A stretch of 46,835 nt of DNA from Bauldia litoralis (GTDB lineage Bacteria; Pseudomonadota; Alphaproteobacteria; Rhizobiales; Kaistiaceae), in contig CAMCWB010000026.1 in the NCBI GenBank assembly GCA_945882315.1, forward strand, positions 1 through 46,835, written 5' to 3'. The first letter of the stretch is position 1. Every line of letters starts with the position of its first letter. Both the position numbers and the translations under genes were made by a program. Shown piece by piece: positions 17,731 to 29,177 of the stretch. Below the pieces are notes generated by a model, which had not been told where the DNA came from, ran no database searches, and was given only the letters and a program-made list of their open reading frames with translations.

Positions 17731-17805
17731 TTACGAGGCGCAATCCTCGCAAGAGGCGAGGACCCAGGTCATTTCCGCCACACGCGGCGCAGAACAATGA
17801 GACAC
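17731..17805 (-). CDS. Candidate 24-residue ORF in a hidden leftward transcription unit
   Basis: The minus strand reads an exceptional Shine-Dalgarno, AAGGAGGTGATC, then GTG at 17805 with 7-base spacing from AGGAGG, and an ORF coding V-S-H-C-S-A-P-R-V-A-E-M-T-W-V-L-A-S-C-E with tail D-C-A-S (three cysteines). A promoter (TTGCAC, 17 bp, CATATT) lies upstream and a strong terminator downstream. Within the transcript, hairpins form at 17745-17761 and 17725-17739. I do not recognise the peptide. It could be a small protein, a regulatory leader peptide, or a structured sRNA whose ribosome site is incidental. Confidence 0.5.
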   Translation of the reverse strand: MSHCSAPRVAEMTWVLASCEDCAS

Positions 17806-17841
17806 TAGATCACCTCCTTCCGTTTAGTTGATGGGACGCCA

Positions 17842-17870
17842 AATATGGCAATAGAGGCCGAGTCGTGCAA
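17842..17870 (-). promoter_or_regulatory. Predicted promoter of the hidden leftward unit
   Basis: Leftward: TTGCAC (17870-17865), 17 bp, CATATT (17847-17842). A start near 17835 would place the Shine-Dalgarno about 16 bases into the transcript. The total RNA to the terminator would be about 170 nt. Confidence 0.5.
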
Positions 17871-17986
17871 GGGCGTCGAAAGACGGCCTGTCGCGACCCC
17901 GCCGCCCTTGGCCCGGAGTGGCGATAACGGCGGTATTCCGGACGGCGGCGAGGCGCTATAAGCCGCCCGTGCCCGCTCCCGACGCC

Positions 17987-19120
17987 ATGAAACGCACTTA
18001 CCTTGCCGCGCTGAAGCTTTCGGGCTTCCGCAACTATGCGGGGCTGTCGCTGGCGCTCGACCGGCGCTCTGTCGTCTTCATCGGCCCGAACGGCGCCGGC
18101 AAGACCAATCTTCTCGAGGCGATTTCCTTCCTGTCGCCCGGCCGCGGCCTCCGCCGCGCCTCTCTCGACGAGGTCGCGCGCACCCCCGGCGACGGTTCCT
18201 GGGCGGTCGCCGCGACTCTCGAAAATGCCGCCGGCGCGGTCGATGTCGGCACCGGCGTGGCGCTCGGGCCGGAGGGGCCGGAGACGCGCCGCTCGGTTCG
18301 CGTCAACCACGCCGCGGCGCGCTCGCCGGATGCGCTCCTCGAGCATGTCCGCATCGTCTGGCTGACGCCGGCGATGGACGGGCTCTTCACCGGGCCGGCC
18401 AGCGACCGCCGGCGCTTCCTCGATCGCGCCGTCTTCGCCATCGACCGCCAGCACGGCACCCGCGTCAACGCCTTCGAGCGCGCCATGCGCGGCCGCAACC
18501 GGCTTCTGTCCGACCCCAATCCCGACCGCGCCTGGCTGAGCGCCATCGAGACCGAGATGGCCGAGCTCGGCGTCGCCATCGCCGCGGCGCGGCGCGAATG
18601 GGTCGGCCTCGCCAATGCGCTGATCGCCGAGAACACCGCCAACGCGCCTTTCCCGGCCGCCGGCATCGCGCTCGACGGTCTGCTGGAGCAGGATCTCGCC
18701 GACCGCTCCGCGGCGGAAGCCGAGGACCGCTACCGCACGCGGCTCGGCAGCGAGCGTCCGCGCGATGCGGCTGCGGGCCGGACGCTCGCCGGTCCGCATC
18801 TTGCCGAGCTGAAGGTCCGCCATCTGCCGAAGGACATGCCGGCCGAAAGCTGCTCGACCGGCGAGCAGAAGGCGCTGCTTGTCGGCCTCGTGCTGGCCCA
18901 GGCCCGGCTTGCCGCAAAAATCTCCGGCGAGACGCCGATCGTGCTCCTCGACGAGATCGCCGCCCATCTCGACCAGGCCCGCCGCGAGGCGCTCTTCCGG
19001 CTTCTCGACGATCTCGGCAGCCAGACCTTCATGACCGGCACCGATGCCGAGCCCTTCGCCGCGATCGGCGATGCAGTCCGCATGCTTGCCGTCGAGGCCG
19101 GCCACGTCAGCCCGACCTGA
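17987..19120 (+). CDS. recF: DNA replication and repair protein RecF
   Basis: A 377-residue SMC-like ATPase that helps load RecA at gaps. Seen: LKLSGFRNYAGLSL at the start, Walker A GPNGAGKTNLLEA, the RRFLDRAVFAID block, signature motif SCSTGEQKALLVG and Walker B PIVLLDEIAAHLD with the D-loop. I place the start at ATG 17987 (MKRTYLAALKL), since the 23 residues upstream look non-conserved; no strong ribosome site is seen for either choice. It lies between the hidden leftward unit and a convergent DedA gene, and before gyrB, in the classical replication gene order. Confidence 0.94.
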   Translation: MKRTYLAALKLSGFRNYAGLSLALDRRSVVFIGPNGAGKTNLLEAISFLSPGRGLRRASLDEVARTPGDGSWAVAATLENAAGAVDVGTGVALGPEGPETRRSVRVNHAAARSPDALLEHVRIVWLTPAMDGLFTGPASDRRRFLDRAVFAIDRQHGTRVNAFERAMRGRNRLLSDPNPDRAWLSAIETEMAELGVAIAAARREWVGLANALIAENTANAPFPAAGIALDGLLEQDLADRSAAEAEDRYRTRLGSERPRDAAAGRTLAGPHLAELKVRHLPKDMPAESCSTGEQKALLVGLVLAQARLAAKISGETPIVLLDEIAAHLDQARREALFRLLDDLGSQTFMTGTDAEPFAAIGDAVRMLAVEAGHVSPT

Positions 19121-19125
19121 AATAC

Positions 19126-22348
<3,223 letters not shown>

Positions 22349-22363
22349 TTTCTTTGGTTTTGC

Positions 22364-22409
22364 GCAATGTCGGACGGAAAACCGGTTTCCACTTTTCCTG
22401 ACATTGCTC
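22364..22409 (+). repeat. Intergenic palindromic repeat, copy 1
   Basis: A 46-bp unit GCAATGTCGGACGGAAAACC...CCTGACATTGCTC between gyrB and the FMN reductase gene. An inverted copy with one mismatch lies at 24938-24983. It is internally palindromic around GGAAAACCGGTTTCC and resembles a repeat family common in rhizobial genomes; it may act as a bidirectional transcript end. Confidence 0.8.
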
Positions 22410-22432
22410 TAAGAACTAGGTGAAGGCCGCGC

Positions 22433-23035
22433 TCAGGCGGCCTTCTTTTCCACCGCGAGCTTCGCCCGCGCGCTCTTGAGCGCTTCGGTCCATATCAGGA
22501 GCTGGTCGAGCATCGTATCGGCTTGGCTCTGCGCCGGCGCGAACTGCGCCGCCGTGGCCGTCTCCTCGTTGCGCAGCGCCAGATAGACATCGAGCGGCAG
22601 ATGCACGGCCTGGCGCACCGGCGCGAGCTGCAACTCGATAGAGACGAGGCGCAGCTGCTCGACGGCGCGGGCGCCGCCGACGCCGCCATAGGACACGAAG
22701 CCGACCGCCTTGTTGTTCCATTCCTTGTAGACGAAATCGATCGCGTTCTTGAGGACCGCGGTGTAGCCGCGGTTATATTCCGGCGCGATGATGACGAAGC
22801 CGTCGGCCTCGTCGATCTTCCGCGTCCAGGCCCTGACGACATCGTCGCCGAAACCTTCCGGTAGCCAGGAGGGCGAGGCCGCCTGGTCGAAAAAGGGCAT
22901 CGGATAGTCGCGGAGGTCAAGAAGCTCGGCGGTGACGCCCTTCCGCTTCTTCAGCTCTTCCAGGATCCAGCGCGCCGGCTTCTCGCTGAAGCGGCCCGGA
23001 CGCGTGCTGCCAATTATGACGGCGATCTTCGACAT
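22433..23035 (-). CDS. NADPH-dependent FMN reductase-like flavoprotein
   Basis: A 200-residue flavodoxin-fold protein. The FMN phosphate loop is GSTRPGRFSEKPARW; the isoalloxazine-side loop is PEYNRGYTAVLKNAID, and FVSYGGVGGARAVEQLR follows, all standard for this reductase family (chromate/azo-reductase-type quinone reductases). Likely reduces quinones, azo compounds or metals using NAD(P)H; the true substrate is not readable. Start at 23035 with GAGGGAAAC upstream. It ends with a lysine/alanine-rich tail. Possibly transcribed alone. Confidence 0.88.
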   Translation of the reverse strand: MSKIAVIIGSTRPGRFSEKPARWILEELKKRKGVTAELLDLRDYPMPFFDQAASPSWLPEGFGDDVVRAWTRKIDEADGFVIIAPEYNRGYTAVLKNAIDFVYKEWNNKAVGFVSYGGVGGARAVEQLRLVSIELQLAPVRQAVHLPLDVYLALRNEETATAAQFAPAQSQADTMLDQLLIWTEALKSARAKLAVEKKAA

Positions 23036-23242
23036 TATGTTTCCCTCGCAGATTTTCTCATCATGCAAATTAGGGGAAGGACTCCGGGCAGGAAGTGCGC
23101 AAATTGTGATCGGTCCCATCAGCCAGGGCGAGAGACGCCGCGTCAATTCGGCCGGCCGGGCTGGAGAACCTGCGGCGGGGCCCGAAAAGGTCAGCCCGTT
23201 TTTCTTGCGGCCGGCCGAAGGGCTCGCCACATAATCGGAGCC

Positions 23243-23527
23243 ATGGTCGTCTATCGCCGCCTCGAATTTCGCAATGCCGGTATCGGCACCCGTATCCTCG
23301 GCTTGCTCGCCGCGCTGGTGGGGCTGGGCCTTGCCATCGTCCTCATCGTCTTTGCCGTCGGCGTCGCGCTGGTGCTGCTGCCGATCGTCGTCGTCGCGAT
23401 CCTGATCGGCCGCTGGCGCTGGAAGAAGATGGTGGCCGAGGCGCAAAAACGAACCGGCCCGCGCGATACGGGCGGACCGGTCATCGAACTCGACTATGAA
23501 GTGGTCGACCGCGAGCGGAAGCCCTGA
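23243..23527 (+). CDS. Small membrane protein, unknown function
   Basis: A 94-residue protein with a short N-terminus, one long hydrophobic stretch (residues about 18-55, GLLAALVGLGLAIVLIVFAV...) that can make two membrane passes, and a basic then acidic cytoplasmic tail ending VIELDYEVVDRERKP. I do not recognise a family. The ATG at 23243 opens a frame that continues from upstream sequence without similarity. It sits alone between two leftward genes, 9 bp before the convergent SH3 protein's stop. Confidence 0.6.
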   Translation: MVVYRRLEFRNAGIGTRILGLLAALVGLGLAIVLIVFAVGVALVLLPIVVVAILIGRWRWKKMVAEAQKRTGPRDTGGPVIELDYEVVDRERKP

Positions 23528-23536
23528 GCCTCGCGC

Positions 23537-23908
23537 TTACGACGGGCGGATATATTTTCCGTAGACCCAGGCCGTGCGGTATTCGCCGGTGCCCTGCGGG
23601 TCGATCCAGGCCTGGCACCAGACGTGGCGGACATGCTGGCGCTGCTGCCAGGCGGGCAGGCCGCTGATCTGTTCAAGGTTGAGGCCGTTGGTGCAGACGC
23701 CGGTCAGCGACAGCATCGTGCCGTTCGGATAGGCGACGAGGATCGTCGACTGCGAACTCGGATAGGCGCGGACATTCAGCGTGTCCCAGGCGGGCACGTC
23801 GGCGATCTGCCAGCCATAAAAGGCCGAGCTGACGGAGGGCGCTGTGCCGGCGAAGAGACCGGCCATCGCGACCGTCAAGGCGAGGAAGAAGGTGCGGATC
23901 TTGGTCAT
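23537..23908 (-). CDS. Secreted SH3-like domain protein
   Basis: A 123-residue protein with a signal peptide (MTKIRTFFLALTVAMAGLF..., cleavage likely after SVSSA) and a bacterial SH3-like core: WDTLNVRAYPSSQSTILVAYPNG, then a C-terminal WCQAWIDPQGTGEYRTAWVYGKYIRP. Two cysteines (CTNG and WCQ) may form a disulfide in the periplasm. SH3-like domains often bind cell wall peptides; there is no catalytic domain. GAGAACC-type purine-rich sequence precedes the ATG. Confidence 0.78.
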   Translation of the reverse strand: MTKIRTFFLALTVAMAGLFAGTAPSVSSAFYGWQIADVPAWDTLNVRAYPSSQSTILVAYPNGTMLSLTGVCTNGLNLEQISGLPAWQQRQHVRHVWCQAWIDPQGTGEYRTAWVYGKYIRPS

Positions 23909-24095
23909 CGGGGTTCTCCTTGAGCGTCGCCGGACGATGCGTCACCGGCGTTTCATGACCGCGACCTTGACCGATCCCGGCTGAATGCGCTGTGAACGTG
24001 TTCTGTGACCCCGGTCACAACCCGGCGCGCCGCGGCCGGGCCTCGCCAGCGGGCAGGCCGGGCGCTAGTTTGCCGCCCGAAGGAGCTTGTCACCG

Positions 24096-24881
24096 ATGGA
24101 TTTCTCGCCGGAAGAGATCGAGCGCTATGCCCGCCACATCGTGCTTGCCGATGTCGGCGGCCCCGGCCAGCAGAAGCTGAAGGCCGCCCGCGTCGCGATT
24201 GTCGGCCTTGGCGGCCTCGGCAGCCCGGCAGCCCAATATCTGGCCGCCGCCGGCGTCGGCGCGCTGCGCCTCATCGATCACGACACGGTCTCGCTTTCCA
24301 ATCTCCAGCGGCAGGTCATCCACGATACCGGCGCGGTCGGCCTGCCGAAGGTCGAAAGCGCCCGCCGCGCGCTTGCCCGCCTCAATCCGCATGTGACGAT
24401 CGAATCGGTTCCGGAACGGCTGCGCAGCGACAACGCCGCCGCCCTTCTCGGCGATGCCGATCTGGTGCTCGACTGCACCGACAGCTTCGCCGCCCGCATT
24501 CTCATCTCCGATCAGTGCTTCTATGCGCGCAAACCCCTGGTGACGGCCGCCGTCGGCCAGTTCGACGCCTCGATCACCACCCTGAAGCCTTATGCGAGCG
24601 CCGCCGACGGCACACCCAACCCGACCTGGCGCTGCCTGTTCCCCGAGGCGCCGCCGGACGGCCTGCTGCCGAGCTGTGCCGAGGCCGGCATTCTCGGCGC
24701 CCTGGTCGGCGTCATCGGCGCCATGCAGGCGCTGGAGGCCATCAAGGAGATCGTCGGCATCGGCGAGGGCCTGGTTGGCCGGCTGCTGCTCTACGACGCC
24801 CGTTCGGCCCGTTTCGAGACCGTCGCCTATCGCTGGGATCCGGACAATCCGCTGAACGGACGCAAGGCCGCCGCCGAATAA
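24096..24881 (+). CDS. moeB: MoeB/ThiF-type adenylyltransferase (E1-like)
   Basis: A 261-residue E1-like enzyme that adenylates the C-terminus of a small sulfur carrier (MoaD- or ThiS-type). Nucleotide loop GLGGLGSPAAQYLAAAG, the LSNLQRQVIHDTGAVGLPKVES block, DCTDSFAAR, and SCAEAGILG around the conserved Cys are present. The two CxxC zinc pairs of E. coli MoeB are missing: the first reads WRCLFPE with one Cys and the second is absent. The ATG at 24096 follows AAGGAG by 10 bases. MoeB versus ThiF cannot be separated by sequence alone here. Confidence 0.85.
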   Translation: MDFSPEEIERYARHIVLADVGGPGQQKLKAARVAIVGLGGLGSPAAQYLAAAGVGALRLIDHDTVSLSNLQRQVIHDTGAVGLPKVESARRALARLNPHVTIESVPERLRSDNAAALLGDADLVLDCTDSFAARILISDQCFYARKPLVTAAVGQFDASITTLKPYASAADGTPNPTWRCLFPEAPPDGLLPSCAEAGILGALVGVIGAMQALEAIKEIVGIGEGLVGRLLLYDARSARFETVAYRWDPDNPLNGRKAAAE

Positions 24882-24937
24882 GCCGGCGTTGAGGCGTCCT
24901 TAACCACGATCCGCCAAATTGGCTGGGGATGGGTTCA

Positions 24938-24983
24938 GAGCAATGTCAGGAAAAGTGGGAACCGGTTTTCCGTCCGACATTGC
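24938..24983 (-). repeat. Intergenic palindromic repeat, copy 2 (inverted)
   Basis: Inverted copy of the 46-bp repeat at 22364-22409 with a single base difference (GGTTCCCAC against GGTTTCCAC), in the leader of the following SH3 gene. The two copies bracket the FMN reductase to moeB segment in opposite orientation. Confidence 0.8.
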
Positions 24984-25009
24984 GTAGGATCAAAGGGTGG
25001 CGGAAGCGA

Positions 25010-25588
25010 ATGCCAGTAGCCTTGTTGCGTAATCGTACCCGGTCCGCGCTCCAGCGTTCGGCCGGGATTGTCGTTATCGCATTGTCGATGGTCGTCCTGC
25101 CGGGCGGGGCGCCGCAGGCTGCCGCCCCCGGCGCCGCGACGCCGGCGGCGAAGCCGTCCGGGAGCGGCCTGCCGGTGCCGCGCTTCGTCAGCCTCAAGGC
25201 CGGCCGCGTCAATGTCCGTATCGGCCCTGGCGAGGACTACAAGATCGCCTGGGTCTTCACGCGGCCCGGCCTGCCGATCGAGGTCATCCAGGAATACGAC
25301 ACCTGGCGGCGCATCCGCGATTCGGACGGCACCGTCGGCTGGGTGTTCCAGAGCCTGTTGTCGGGCAAGCGCAACGCCGTCGTGGCGCCCTGGGCGAGCG
25401 GCGATCCGCGCCCGGTCCGCACCTCGGCGGCGCCGGACGCACCGATTGCCGCCTATCTGCAGCCGGGCGTCATGGCCGAGATCGATCATTGCGCCACCGG
25501 CTGGTGCCGCCTCAAGGGCGACAAGTTCCGCGGCTGGATCTCGCAGGACCAGCTCTGGGGCGTCTATCCGGGTGAGGAAGTCGACTAA
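25010..25588 (+). CDS. Secreted SH3 domain protein
   Basis: A 192-residue exported protein: basic N-terminus, hydrophobic segment GIVVIALSMVVLPGGAP, an Ala/Pro-rich linker, then tandem bacterial SH3-like repeats. The first reads LKAGRVNVRIGPGEDYKIAW with VTGWVFQSLLSG-type ending; the second ends WCRLKGDKFRGWISQDQLWG. Rhizobial relatives are periplasmic SH3 proteins of unknown partner. The start at 25010 (MPVALLRN) follows GGTGGCGGAAG; the frame runs further upstream through the repeat but that part is not coding-like. Transcribed toward the convergent irr gene. Confidence 0.82.
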   Translation: MPVALLRNRTRSALQRSAGIVVIALSMVVLPGGAPQAAAPGAATPAAKPSGSGLPVPRFVSLKAGRVNVRIGPGEDYKIAWVFTRPGLPIEVIQEYDTWRRIRDSDGTVGWVFQSLLSGKRNAVVAPWASGDPRPVRTSAAPDAPIAAYLQPGVMAEIDHCATGWCRLKGDKFRGWISQDQLWGVYPGEEVD

Positions 25589-25653
25589 AAAATCGCGCCA
25601 GACTGCGTCCGGCGCGCGAAGACGCGCCGGCGTCGGGTCGGATCGCGAAGAAT

Positions 25654-26103
25654 TCAGACCTTGATGCGCCGCAGCCTGACGACGACGTCGACCCGGCTGA
25701 TCTCGTAGCCGGCCGGCGCCTCGGGCACCCGGCCGACGCCGAGCTGGCCGTGCGGGATGTCCATCACCTCATTGTCGTCCTCGACGAAGAAATGATGATG
25801 GTCGTCGACATTGGTGTCGAAATAGGTTTTCGACCCGTCGACCGCGACTTCGCGCAACAGCCCCGATTCGGTGAACTGGTGGAGCGTGTTGTAGACGGTC
25901 GCAAGCGACACGGGCACGTTCTTGGTCAACGCCTCTTCATGCAGGCCTTCCGCCGAAATATGGCGGTTGCCCTTGGAATAGAGGAGCTCGGCGAGGGCGA
26001 TGCGCTGGCGCGTCGGCCGCAGTCCCGACTGGCGGAGCATTCCACGGATTTCCGGCCGCGAACGCTCACCATGCTGGTGGTGGTGCTTTTCGATCTGGGT
26101 CAT
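25654..26103 (-). CDS. irr: Fur-family transcriptional regulator, Irr-like
   Basis: A 149-residue winged-helix regulator. RPTRQRIALAELLYSKGNRHISAEGL and VSLATVYNTLHQFTESGLL are the Fur DNA-binding helices. DDHHHFFVEDDNEVMDIP is the histidine cluster used in Irr for heme and metal sensing. The N-terminus is HHHQH rather than the GCPWHD heme motif of Bradyrhizobium Irr. Irr controls heme synthesis and iron genes and is degraded or inactivated on heme binding. The position divergent from fabA supports Irr rather than Fur. Start 26103 follows GGAAGAGAC. Confidence 0.87.
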   Translation of the reverse strand: MTQIEKHHHQHGERSRPEIRGMLRQSGLRPTRQRIALAELLYSKGNRHISAEGLHEEALTKNVPVSLATVYNTLHQFTESGLLREVAVDGSKTYFDTNVDDHHHFFVEDDNEVMDIPHGQLGVGRVPEAPAGYEISRVDVVVRLRRIKV

Positions 26104-26387
26104 GTCTCTTCCATTGGCCGCGCGGTTCAAGGCCGCGGGTTGGGATAGGCACTCGAAGCCGCCGCGCGCGAGGCGTGGCAGCCAGCCCTTCTTTGCCGAT
26201 TCCGGGGCGAAACCGCAATCGGAATCTGGGCTTGGCGGCGATCCGGACCCTCGGCCGCACCCGCCCCTGACATTTCTCCGGATTGCCCGCCAAGCGGCTT
26301 TCGTCGCTTCCGACAGCGGAAACCCTGTGTTAGGAAGTCCGATCATTCGTCGGGCACTCTCGATCGGAAGAGGCCAGGCATTATTGT

Positions 26388-26945
26388 ATGACCGACACCA
26401 AGAGGCCGGCTGACAGTATGGAAGAACGCTCGTCGAACTTTGACTACGAGGCGCTGCTCAAATGCGGACGCGGGGAACTGTTTGGTGCCGGCAATGCGCA
26501 ATTGCCGCTGCCGCCGATGCTGATGTTCGACCGCATCACGGCGATCTCCGAGGAGGGCGGTGAACACGGCAAGGGCCTCATCCGCGCCGAGCTCGACGTC
26601 AAGCCGGACCTCTGGTTCTTTGCCTGCCACTTCAAGGGCGATCCGGTCATGCCGGGCTGCCTCGGCCTCGACGCGCTCTGGCAGATGCTGGGCTTCTTCC
26701 TCGGCTGGCTGGGCGCCCCCGGCAAGGGCCGCGCGCTCTCGGTCGGCGAGGTGAAATTCTCGGGCATGGTCCTGCCGTCCGTGCGCCTCGTCGAATATGG
26801 CGTCGACCTGAAACGCGTTCTGCGCTCGAAGCTTGCCCTCGGCGTCGCCGACGGCTGGCTTAAGGCCGATGGCGAGACCATATACAGGGCCAAGGACTTG
26901 AAGGTCGGCCTGTTCCAGGGAAATCCCGAGCCGGCCGTCGGCTGA
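26388..26945 (+). CDS. fabA: 3-hydroxydecanoyl-ACP dehydratase/isomerase
   Basis: The dehydratase/isomerase that introduces the cis double bond in type II fatty acid synthesis. [22 protein letters not shown] carries the catalytic His and Asp on the helix; the hot-dog fold core is [17 protein letters not shown]. The frame gives 185 residues from ATG 26388; a second ATG at 26418 ([11 protein letters not shown]) gives 175, nearer the usual 171-172, and neither has a clear ribosome site. First gene of fabA-fabB-fabI, divergent from irr. Confidence 0.95.
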   Translation: MTDTKRPADSMEERSSNFDYEALLKCGRGELFGAGNAQLPLPPMLMFDRITAISEEGGEHGKGLIRAELDVKPDLWFFACHFKGDPVMPGCLGLDALWQMLGFFLGWLGAPGKGRALSVGEVKFSGMVLPSVRLVEYGVDLKRVLRSKLALGVADGWLKADGETIYRAKDLKVGLFQGNPEPAVG

Positions 26946-27003
26946 TTGATGCGGGGCGCGCTGACGCGTGCCCGCGCCACGGAACATAACGAGGAACGCC
27001 AGC

Positions 27004-28230
27004 ATGAAACGGGTCGTCGTGACGGGCATGGGTATTGTGTCGTCGATCGGCAACAACACCCAGGAAGTGCTCGCATCGCTGCGCGAGGCCCGGTCGGGTA
27101 TCGTGCACGCCGACGTCTATGCCGAGCATGGCTTCCGCAGCCACGTGCATGGCGCCCCGACGCTCGATCCGGAAGCGATCGTCGACCGTCGCGCCATGCG
27201 CTTCCACGGCGGCGGCACCGCCTGGAATCACGTCGCCATGGATCAGGCGATCCTCGATGCGGGCCTCGAGCTGAACGAGGTCTCGAACGAGCGTACCGGC
27301 ATCATCATGGGCTCCGGCGGCGCCTCGACCCGCGCCATCGTCGAGGCCGCCGACAAGACCCGCCAGTCGGGCTCGTCGAAGAAGGTCGGCCCTTTCGCCG
27401 TGCCGAAGGCGATGTCCTCGACCGCCTCGGCGACGCTCGGCACCTGGTTCAAGATCAAGGGCGTCAATTATTCGATCTCGTCGGCCTGCGCGACCTCGAA
27501 TCACTGCATCGGCAATGCCTATGAGACGATCCAGTACGGCAAGCAGGACATCGTCTTCGCCGGCGGCTGCGAGGAACTCGACTGGACGCTGACCGTCCTC
27601 TTCGACGGCATGGGCGCTCTCTCCTCCAGGTTCAACGACCGGCCCGCCGTCGCCTCGCGGGCCTACGATAAGAATCGCGACGGATTCGTCATCAGCGCCG
27701 GCGCCGGCGTTCTCGTGCTCGAGGAGCTCGAGCACGCCAAGGCGCGCGGCGCCCGCATCTATGGCGAGGTCGTCGGCTATGGCGTCACTTCGGATGGCGT
27801 CGACATGGTCGCGCCGTCGGGCGAGGGTGCGGCGCGCTGCATGAAGATGGCGCTGTCGACGGTCGGCGAGAAGATCGACTACATCAATCCGCACGCCACC
27901 TCGACGCCGATCGGCGATCTCAAGGAGATCGAGGCGATCCGCGCGGTTTTTGGCTCCGGCGACAAATGCCCGCCGATCGCCGCGACGAAATCGCTGACCG
28001 GCCATTCGCAGGGCGCCACCGGCGTCCACGAGGCGGTCTATTCGCTTTTGATGATGAACAACCGTTTCATCTGCGAAAGCGCCAATATCGAGGAGCTCGA
28101 CCCGGATTTCGCCGACATGCCGATCGTGCGCCGGCGCATCGACGATACCGAGCTGAACACCGTCGTCTCCAATTCCTTCGGGTTCGGCGGCACAAATGCG
28201 ACGCTGGTCTTCCAGCGCTACGCGGGATGA
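27004..28230 (+). CDS. fabB: 3-oxoacyl-ACP synthase I
   Basis: A 408-residue condensing enzyme extending unsaturated acyl-ACP. Catalytic triad: Cys in [14 protein letters not shown], His in [11 protein letters not shown] and His in [12 protein letters not shown]; the C-terminal [14 protein letters not shown] is the family signature. Partner of FabA in making unsaturated fatty acids. The start 27004 follows GAGGAA by 9 bases. It lies 58 bp after fabA and 30 bp before fabI in one operon. Confidence 0.96.
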   Translation: MKRVVVTGMGIVSSIGNNTQEVLASLREARSGIVHADVYAEHGFRSHVHGAPTLDPEAIVDRRAMRFHGGGTAWNHVAMDQAILDAGLELNEVSNERTGIIMGSGGASTRAIVEAADKTRQSGSSKKVGPFAVPKAMSSTASATLGTWFKIKGVNYSISSACATSNHCIGNAYETIQYGKQDIVFAGGCEELDWTLTVLFDGMGALSSRFNDRPAVASRAYDKNRDGFVISAGAGVLVLEELEHAKARGARIYGEVVGYGVTSDGVDMVAPSGEGAARCMKMALSTVGEKIDYINPHATSTPIGDLKEIEAIRAVFGSGDKCPPIAATKSLTGHSQGATGVHEAVYSLLMMNNRFICESANIEELDPDFADMPIVRRRIDDTELNTVVSNSFGFGGTNATLVFQRYAG

Positions 28231-28260
28231 GGTGACGATGCCTCCGGGGGGTTCAGCGTT

Positions 28261-29097
28261 ATGACCGAAGGCCTGATGAAGGGCAAGCGCGGCCTCGTGA
28301 TGGGCGTCGCCAACGATCACTCGATCGCCTGGGGCATCGCCCGGGCGCTCGCCCGCCAGGGTGCCGAGCTCGCCTTCACCTATCAGGGCGAGGCCTTCGG
28401 CCGCCGCGTCCGGCCGCTTGCCGATTCGGTCGGCGCCTCGACGCTGATCTCCTGCGACGTCGAGGATGTCGCCTCGCTCGATGCGGCGTTCGCCAGGCTG
28501 AAAGAGACATGGGGCACGATCGATTTCGTCGTCCATGCCATCGCCTTCTCCGACCGCGGCGAGCTCAAGGGCCGCTATGCCGATACGACCCGGGCGAATT
28601 TCGTCCGCACCATGGTCATCTCCTGCTTTTCCTTCACCGAGATCGCCCGCCGCGCCGCCGCGCTGATGCCGAAGGGCGGCGCCATGCTGACGCTGACCTA
28701 TGGCGGCTCGACACGAGTCATGCCGAACTACAATGTCATGGGCGTCGCCAAGGCGGCGCTCGAATCCTCGGTCCGCTACCTCGCCGCCGATTTCGGCGAA
28801 GTCGGCATAAGGGTGAACGCCATCTCGGCCGGCCCGGTCCGCACGCTCGCCGGCTCCGGCATCTCCGATGCGCGGCTGATGTTCAACTACCAGAAGGCCA
28901 ATTCGCCGCTCCGCCGCACCGTCACCATCGATGAGATCGGCAATACCGGGCTCTATCTCCTCTCTGACCTGTCCTCGGGCGTGACCGGCGAGATCCATTT
29001 CGTCGATTCCGGCTACAATATCGTCTCGATGCCCCGTCTCGACACGCTGAACAAGCATGATGCGCCGGACGAGCCGGGCTCCCAGGCAGCGGAATAA
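28261..29097 (+). CDS. fabI: Enoyl-ACP reductase (NADH)
   Basis: A 278-residue short-chain dehydrogenase-type reductase completing each fatty acid elongation cycle. N-terminal cofactor loop GVANDHSIAWGIARALA, the VVHAIAFSDRGELKG stretch, and the catalytic YNVMGVAKAALE (Tyr-x6-Lys) are clear; the flexible substrate loop SAGPVRTLAGSGI follows. FabI is the target of triclosan and isoniazid-like inhibitors in the family. Shine-Dalgarno is GGGGGG. Last gene of fabA-fabB-fabI. Confidence 0.96.
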   Translation: MTEGLMKGKRGLVMGVANDHSIAWGIARALARQGAELAFTYQGEAFGRRVRPLADSVGASTLISCDVEDVASLDAAFARLKETWGTIDFVVHAIAFSDRGELKGRYADTTRANFVRTMVISCFSFTEIARRAAALMPKGGAMLTLTYGGSTRVMPNYNVMGVAKAALESSVRYLAADFGEVGIRVNAISAGPVRTLAGSGISDARLMFNYQKANSPLRRTVTIDEIGNTGLYLLSDLSSGVTGEIHFVDSGYNIVSMPRLDTLNKHDAPDEPGSQAAE

Positions 29098-29177
29098 CGG
29101 CGGCGGAAGGCCAACTTCCTTGAAACGGGTCGAATGGCCGCTTCACGCTTTGCCGGCGCGATGGTAGGAAGCCGCCC

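Noticed and set aside
17806-17823. Sequence ATCACCTCCTT on the plus strand resembling the 3' end of 16S rRNA
   Set aside because: The bases before it are not 16S-like. It is the complement of a strong Shine-Dalgarno for the leftward unit.
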